This document shows positions 5,975 through 9,907 of a stretch of 9,907 nt of DNA, one piece after another. This stretch comes from DAOUFU01 sp034429275 (GTDB lineage: Bacteria > Chloroflexota > Anaerolineae > Aggregatilineales > Aggregatilineaceae). Location: contig DAOUFU010000221.1 of NCBI GenBank assembly GCA_034429275.1, forward strand, positions 1 to 9,907, in the 5' to 3' direction. A program made the translations under genes and the position numbers. The notes under the pieces are model-generated. The model searched no databases. It saw only the letters and a list, made by a program, of their open reading frames with translations, and was not told the origin of the DNA. Numbering within the stretch: the first letter of the stretch is position 1; each line of letters begins with the position of its first letter.

Positions 5975-6106
5975 GGACCGACACTACAACCCGAAACCCG
6001 ATGTCGTAATCCCGTAGTTCGGATTGCTCCTGTTGCGGGCGGCGGCGCGCAGGTCGCTCAGGGCGTCGAGGCTGCCCCAGGAGCCGCCCCGCACACACCG
6101 CCCCGC
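5975..6106 (-). repeat. VR2, variable repeat of target 2, with two indels
   Basis: 132 bases aligning to TR with about 15 adenine replacements. One non-adenine change is T to G on the minus strand (6094). One extra codon lies in the AAC run (nine codons between the GGSW and LRAAAR codons where TR and VR1 have eight, best placed at 6062-6064). One base, a C of the final AAC run, is missing within 6006-6010. Net length fits: 130 plus 3 minus 1. The 3' IMH part is identical to TR. Confidence 0.93.
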
Positions 6107-8986
6107 GTTGCCATTCGGGTCATTCTTCTCCCCATCCGGTGAAGGATACCTCTCCGCCCACTGCGTCAAACACCATTCCCATACATTGCCGATCAGGTCA
6201 CACGCTCCGTGCGCCGGGTTGGCCCCATGTGGAAAGATGCCCACCGCGCTCGTCCGCCCGATGCCGCTTCCATCCCAGTTCACGCGCCGCCCATCGTCCC
6301 ACTCGTTTCCCCAGGGCCACCGCCGCCCATCCGGGTAGCGCGCGGCTTTCTCCCACTCACATTCCCGCGCCAGCCGGATCACGTACCCGGCAGGTATCTC
6401 TGATGGCAGCACCAGCTTTCCCCGCTGTCGCTGCTCATCCAGCCACTGCGTGTACGCATACGCTTCGTACCACGTCACACCCACCACCGGATGGTTGGCG
6501 ATGTGCCACTGCGCGTCGTTCCATAGATATGGCTCTGTGCGTTCTCCCTTGTCGCTCCAGCCGGCATCCGTCCAATAACGCCGCTCTGTATAGCCACCCG
6601 CCGCCACGAATGGTTCGTACTGCGCGTAGGTCACCGGGTACTTCGCAATCCAGAACGGGTACGGTAGGTCGAATTCTGCCCCCTCCCAGGCACCCCAGGC
6701 CTCCGGGTCGCCGCCCATCCGGAACGGCCTGGCAGGCACTTCGCACCAGGCGAACTCCGGCACACCGTTCGGGGCTAACACGCCTGGACGTGGATCGCCC
6801 AACAAACCTAGTGTGCGACCACACTCTGCCCGTTCGACCGGTTCAAGGTGACCCTCGCTCACCAGTGCTGCTAATCGTTGACGAGCTTGCGCAAGCACCG
6901 TTTTGCCAATGGGATGAGTATGCAATGTTGACAGCCCAACTAACAGCAGCATTTCGCCAGCCAGCCAGACAGCCCGCCAATCTGGTTCCGTCACAGGTTC
7001 ATCGGCCAGCAAGCACTGCGCCGCCATGATGGGAGCGTTACGGTCGAGCTTGTTGAACAGCATGTGGCCAGTCGCCAGCCGCAGTACTTCGCGCCAGTTG
7101 GCCCCGGCGCGTGCTTTCTCAGCAAACAGCTCCAGGTAGCGCATGTCGTCGGCGATATAGCACCCCGCCAGGAATTCCTGGAAGGTGCGATGCGGGAAGG
7201 CATACACCCGCCGGCGTCCATCGGCCCCACCCCGCCCAATCAGCAGCCCGGCACGCTCCTCAACATAGTGGCAGAACTGCTCCGCCTGACCAAAATCCCC
7301 CTGTAGATGATCTTCCGCCACCAGTTCCAACAGGTCAGCTTTGCGCAGGTCCGCTGCCCCGCTCTGGTGGCCCTGCGTTTCATGAGCATAGAAAGCGATA
7401 TGCCAAAGTATGCGGTACAGGTCGGCCTCACTGGAAAGGCGCAGCACTTCGCGCAGATGACGCGCGTCCTCTGGCCGCCATTTGAGCATGAGCATTTCCA
7501 CGCAGTCCTGGTAAAGCTTCGCTGTTTGTTCGGGCAAGTGACCCTGGTGGTTGTGCACGATCGCCATCACTGTCAACAGCATGGGGTTGGTCGCCATGTC
7601 GCGCAGACGCGGATCACCCGATGCCCGAGTCAGGTCTTTGATGCGGGCTTGCGCCAGGTCAGGCGAAATATTGCCCAACGCTTCTGCTGCGTGATACCAT
7701 GCCTGGATGAAATGAGCGATCTTGTCCTCATCGAACGGGGCCAGTGTCACCGTTGCAGTCTCCGGTATCCGCCATTCGGGGTTAGCATAGCTCAAGATGC
7801 GACAGGTGATCAGCACCCGGCAGGGATAGGCAGTCATAAACTCAGTGACCGCATCGCGAACGACTTCGCGCTTCTCAGACGGCACTTCGTCCAGCCCATC
7901 CACCATCAGCAGCACGCCACCGCTGCGCAGAGCGGCCTGCAATGCTCCTATCTCTGCGCCGCACCCATGCTGCTCCAACACGCGCTGAAGATGTCCCAAA
8001 ATGCTCTGGGCTGTGCCGTGTTCGTGATCCTCGCCCATATCCTGGGCAAAATCGCGCAGCGTCACCAGGACGGGCAAGAGGGGCTCATGTTCCCAGCCTT
8101 GTTCCTGCAGCCGATCCAACCAGTTGCTTTGCCGGTCCAGATGATGGCCAGCCAACCCCAAAATCAGGAACTGTATCAGGGTGGATTTGCCGCTGCCGGG
8201 GTCGCCAAGCAGTACGAGCCGGTCATAGTGGCTGACTGCTTCCATTGCGCCCAGTGGCGAAAGCGCTTCTTCGTGAGAATCCTCTTCGCGCACTTTCTCA
8301 CCCAGTCTGCGTTCCAGTTTTTCCCACTCAATGTGCCCATCATCCGCGCGCGGTACGCTGGTGCGGGTATCCAGCGGCGTGTACACCTGGTCCACCGTGA
8401 TTGGCCTGCCACGAAAGGTCAGGTCGCTGGTCCGGGCATCGAGCGTCCGCAAAAGCCCGCTCTGCATGGCATCGTGATGCAGGCGGCGCAGGTAAGGGGT
8501 CAACCCGCTAAGGTCTTGCTTCTGGGCATAGGGAGCCAGCGCCGCCAGGACCTGTTTTGCGAGGTCATCTGGTGTGGTGAACGTCCCACGTACCTTCTCA
8601 CTCACCCTCGATTTGAAGGCGTCCAAATCGTCCTGGGCATCCAGTTCCATGAGGCTGCGTGGCCAGGGATGGTCATCACTCATGATGAAGCAGAAGCGTG
8701 GAATCTTCAGTTCACCCGCCCAGTCATACTCCATCTCGGTGATGCTCGGTGTGCCAGGACCACCGGGCCGCCAGCCATAGCGGTGAGCATAGATGCCCAC
8801 GAACAACTCGGCTTCTCGCACTTTCTGGTGACAGAAATCCTCCGGGTCTTCATCGGCTGTGGGCCAGTGTTCCATACCGCTTGGAAACAAGCCGATGGAA
8901 AGCAGTGCATCAACTACCGCCTTACGGTGTTCGGGCAAGTCAATGCTCGTGCTGCTAATGAACACGTCCAGGTGTTGTTTGGGCAT
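5984..8986 (-). CDS. DGR target 2: DUF4062-NACHT-FGE-sulfatase receptor, 3' end frameshifted
   Basis: A 1000-residue STAND receptor paralogous to target 1. Residues 1 to about 150 are a DUF4062 domain (LDVFISSTSIDLPEHRKAV, ELFVGIYAHRYGW), a TIR-like-fold module common at the N-terminus of NTPase receptors. NACHT follows: Walker A GDPGSGKST 261-269, Walker B GVLLMVDGLDE 357-367, VLITCR strand near 392, FPHRTFQEFLAG 597-608. The FGE-sulfatase sensor runs from about 730 to the end and is nearly identical to that of target 1 over much of its length. AGGAG (8994-8998) lies 7 bases before the ATG. The end is odd: a one-base deletion in VR2 makes the protein finish TTSGFGL in place of the expected IGFRVVVSVPI, losing the last strand of the fold. 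Restoring one base would move the stop to 5967-5969. The gene may be temporarily inactive, or the assembly may be wrong there. Confidence 0.9.
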   Translation of the reverse strand: MPKQHLDVFISSTSIDLPEHRKAVVDALLSIGLFPSGMEHWPTADEDPEDFCHQKVREAELFVGIYAHRYGWRPGGPGTPSITEMEYDWAGELKIPRFCFIMSDDHPWPRSLMELDAQDDLDAFKSRVSEKVRGTFTTPDDLAKQVLAALAPYAQKQDLSGLTPYLRRLHHDAMQSGLLRTLDARTSDLTFRGRPITVDQVYTPLDTRTSVPRADDGHIEWEKLERRLGEKVREEDSHEEALSPLGAMEAVSHYDRLVLLGDPGSGKSTLIQFLILGLAGHHLDRQSNWLDRLQEQGWEHEPLLPVLVTLRDFAQDMGEDHEHGTAQSILGHLQRVLEQHGCGAEIGALQAALRSGGVLLMVDGLDEVPSEKREVVRDAVTEFMTAYPCRVLITCRILSYANPEWRIPETATVTLAPFDEDKIAHFIQAWYHAAEALGNISPDLAQARIKDLTRASGDPRLRDMATNPMLLTVMAIVHNHQGHLPEQTAKLYQDCVEMLMLKWRPEDARHLREVLRLSSEADLYRILWHIAFYAHETQGHQSGAADLRKADLLELVAEDHLQGDFGQAEQFCHYVEERAGLLIGRGGADGRRRVYAFPHRTFQEFLAGCYIADDMRYLELFAEKARAGANWREVLRLATGHMLFNKLDRNAPIMAAQCLLADEPVTEPDWRAVWLAGEMLLLVGLSTLHTHPIGKTVLAQARQRLAALVSEGHLEPVERAECGRTLGLLGDPRPGVLAPNGVPEFAWCEVPARPFRMGGDPEAWGAWEGAEFDLPYPFWIAKYPVTYAQYEPFVAAGGYTERRYWTDAGWSDKGERTEPYLWNDAQWHIANHPVVGVTWYEAYAYTQWLDEQRQRGKLVLPSEIPAGYVIRLARECEWEKAARYPDGRRWPWGNEWDDGRRVNWDGSGIGRTSAVGIFPHGANPAHGACDLIGNVWEWCLTQWAERYPSPDGEKNDPNGNAGRCVRGGSWGSLDALSDLRAAARNRSNPNYGITTSGFGL
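6361..6660 (-). repeat. High-identity inverted-repeat block in the target 2 sensor domain
   Basis: Reverse-complement partner of 2479-2778, with 8 differences in 300 bases, several of them silent. Identity drops towards 75-80% on either side, despite both flanks encoding the same domain. Confidence 0.85.
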
Positions 8987-9020
8987 GGCTCATCTCCTGA
9001 ACTGCGAGTCATATGGGAAT

Positions 9021-9026
9021 AGTATA
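9021..9026 (-). promoter_or_regulatory. Possible -10 box for target 2
   Basis: The minus strand reads TATACT 34 bases before the target 2 ATG and downstream of the 9099-9119 terminator, so a separate promoter is needed in this gap. It is the same hexamer as the candidate for target 1. No convincing -35 box is seen. Confidence 0.35.
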
Positions 9027-9098
9027 TGTCAGATTCGGATCACGGGAGAAATGAGGGATGGCAGAACGGTTCTCGACCTGCGGCGATCAGGCGGCAAC

Positions 9099-9119
9099 AA
9101 AAAAGCCCGTGAAGGGCTT
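9099..9119 (-). terminator. Rho-independent terminator
   Basis: On the minus strand, AAGCCC, loop TTCAC, GGGCTT, running into a six-T tract. It lies 48 bases after the stop of the 9167-9424 gene and ends its transcript, separating it from target 2. Confidence 0.8.
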
Positions 9120-9166
9120 CTGGTGGCTTGTAGGGAATATTCCGGTGTGGTCAGCGTGCGCCGTGC

Positions 9167-9424
9167 TCACGAGTCGGTCTTGCGCAGTTTGAGCTTGGTC
9201 TTTGCTTTGAGCAGGGCCATCAGATCATCAGCGCGTATGAAGTCGTACAGCTCCTGCTGCTCATCAAACGTCAACTGGCCTTCCCCGTTACGCTCGATTA
9301 ACCCGTCCACCCGCGCCTGAAGATCGTCGGGCAGGTGGTAAGCGAGCAGTTCTTCTGGGGTTGGATCAGCCGCCAGGAAGTCGGTGATGACATCGAACAC
9401 AGTACGTGTGGTAACCCCTGACAT
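9167..9424 (-). CDS. Small conserved-type hypothetical protein, 85 residues
   Basis: An 85-residue protein with an acidic N-terminal two-thirds and a basic tail (LLKAKTKLKLRKTDS). It contains DFLAADPTPEELLAYHLPDD, then a helical region DLQARVDGLIERN and FDEQQELYDFI. From memory, small proteins with this TPEELLA/LP.DLQ pattern are common in Cyanobacteria and Chloroflexota and have no assigned function; some lie beside nuclease or toxin genes, but none is seen here. The start is well supported by GGAGG (9432-9436), 7 bases before the ATG, and an intrinsic terminator follows. It is not an obvious part of the DGR. Confidence 0.75.
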   Translation of the reverse strand: MSGVTTRTVFDVITDFLAADPTPEELLAYHLPDDLQARVDGLIERNGEGQLTFDEQQELYDFIRADDLMALLKAKTKLKLRKTDS

Positions 9425-9678
9425 AGTCGTGCCTCCATGTTTGACCTCAGTCTATTTTGCCACCGTTTGCGAGCACCTTGAGCAAAGCGGCAGAAGCCCG
9501 AAACGGGCACACCCGCCAGGTCAGTCCGCCACACCAACCAGACCAGGCCGATCAGGACGATAGGGGCCAGGTACAACACAGTAAAAGTATCATTGATGGT
9601 CACCCGCTGCTGAAGGGGGTGCAGCGTGTCCACATCGGGCCGGAAACGCCTGCAAAAAGTGTCTATCCGCGCTTGCAT
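9298..9678 (-). CDS. Doubtful ORF with one membrane segment, possibly frameshifted
   Basis: From ATG 9678 the frame reads MQARIDTFCRRFRPDVDTLH, then a hydrophobic stretch VLYLAPIVLIGLVWLVW at about residues 34-50. A GGAG lies about 9 bases upstream of the ATG and a good promoter lies at 9717-9745. The first 60 or so codons have a GC-rich third position like the real genes. After that, the frame runs 127 bases into the well-supported 9167-9424 gene in another frame, which is implausible. A neighbouring frame stops at 9447-9449, just before that gene's ribosome-binding site, so an indel may have broken a small membrane-protein gene. I do not recognise it. Confidence 0.3.
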   Translation of the reverse strand: MQARIDTFCRRFRPDVDTLHPLQQRVTINDTFTVLYLAPIVLIGLVWLVWRTDLAGVPVSGFCRFAQGARKRWQNRLRSNMEARLCQGLPHVLCSMSSPTSWRLIQPQKNCSLTTCPTIFRRGWTG

Positions 9679-9716
9679 GACCTGTTCTCCCCGCGAAACA
9701 CTGTCAAACGACTGTA

Positions 9717-9745
9717 ATTGTAGGGAAAGAAGGCCGATTTCACAA
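9717..9745 (-). promoter_or_regulatory. Sigma-70-like promoter upstream of the small-gene pair
   Basis: The minus strand carries TTGTGA (9740-9745), a 17-base spacer, then TACAAT (9717-9722). This is a good match to the vegetative consensus. It would drive the ORF starting at 9678 and the 9167-9424 gene, ending at the 9099-9119 terminator. Confidence 0.5.
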
Positions 9746-9907
9746 CGAACCAGGGCGCAAACAGACCCCGTACTCTCAAAACAAGCCCTGCGCGGGCACA
9801 TTCCCCCCTTGGAGCAACCGCGATTGAGATAGCGGCAGACGCCCGAGCAAGATAGGGTCGCTCGTATTCCAAAAAAGGCCAGTTCTATGGCGGTTGCTCA
9901 GGAAAAC

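Noticed and set aside
7307..9022. 571-codon plus-strand open frame
   Set aside because: It lies entirely antisense to target 2, whose NACHT and DUF4062 motifs are unmistakable, and its translation has no recognisable motif. It is a GC-rich shadow frame.

Overview
This window carries a diversity-generating retroelement (DGR) with two targets that look like diversifying immune receptors. The DNA is GC-rich, several genes have strong AGGAG/GGAGG ribosome-binding sites, and the gene content (NACHT STAND proteins, Uma2 nuclease, DGR) fits a large-genome environmental bacterium. Chloroflexota is my best guess, with no marker gene to prove it.

Layout. Positions 1-88 hold the 5' end of a minus-strand gene that leaves the window. 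Target 1 (342-3170, +) is a TIR-NACHT-FGE-sulfatase/C-type-lectin-fold protein. Its last 130 bases are a variable repeat (VR1, 3033-3162). The DGR core follows: a reverse transcriptase (3310-4401, -), a four-helix-bundle Avd-like accessory protein (4400-4750, +), an Uma2-type nuclease passenger (4751-5392, -), a structured non-coding stretch, and the adenine-rich template repeat (TR, 5644-5773, - sense). Target 2 (8986 to 5984, -) is a DUF4062-NACHT-FGE-sulfatase protein ending in VR2 (5975-6106). Beyond it are a terminator and a small hypothetical gene (9167-9424, -), preceded by a doubtful membrane ORF with its own promoter.

How it should work, by analogy with known DGRs. RT and Avd copy TR RNA into cDNA with errors at adenines, and the cDNA replaces VR1 or VR2, changing the ligand-binding face of the C-terminal sensor. 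The sensor is joined to a NACHT switch and to a TIR or DUF4062 effector-side domain, a layout like NLR immune receptors. Hand alignment supports this directly. VR1 differs from TR at 19 of 32 adenines and at only one other base. VR2 differs at about 15 adenines and one other base, and also has a one-codon insertion and a one-base deletion.

Most notable points. (1) The VR2 deletion frameshifts target 2, so it loses the final GFRVV strand that its DNA still encodes in another frame. (2) The two sensor domains form an inverted repeat around the DGR core with a block of about 97% nucleotide identity, which suggests gene conversion. A crossover there would invert the core and swap sensors between effectors. 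(3) A 72-base non-coding element follows both VRs but not TR. (4) RT and Avd are head to head and their start codons share one CATG. DGR-diversified STAND receptors are already known as a class from comparative genomics of multicellular bacteria, so the novelty lies in these details.
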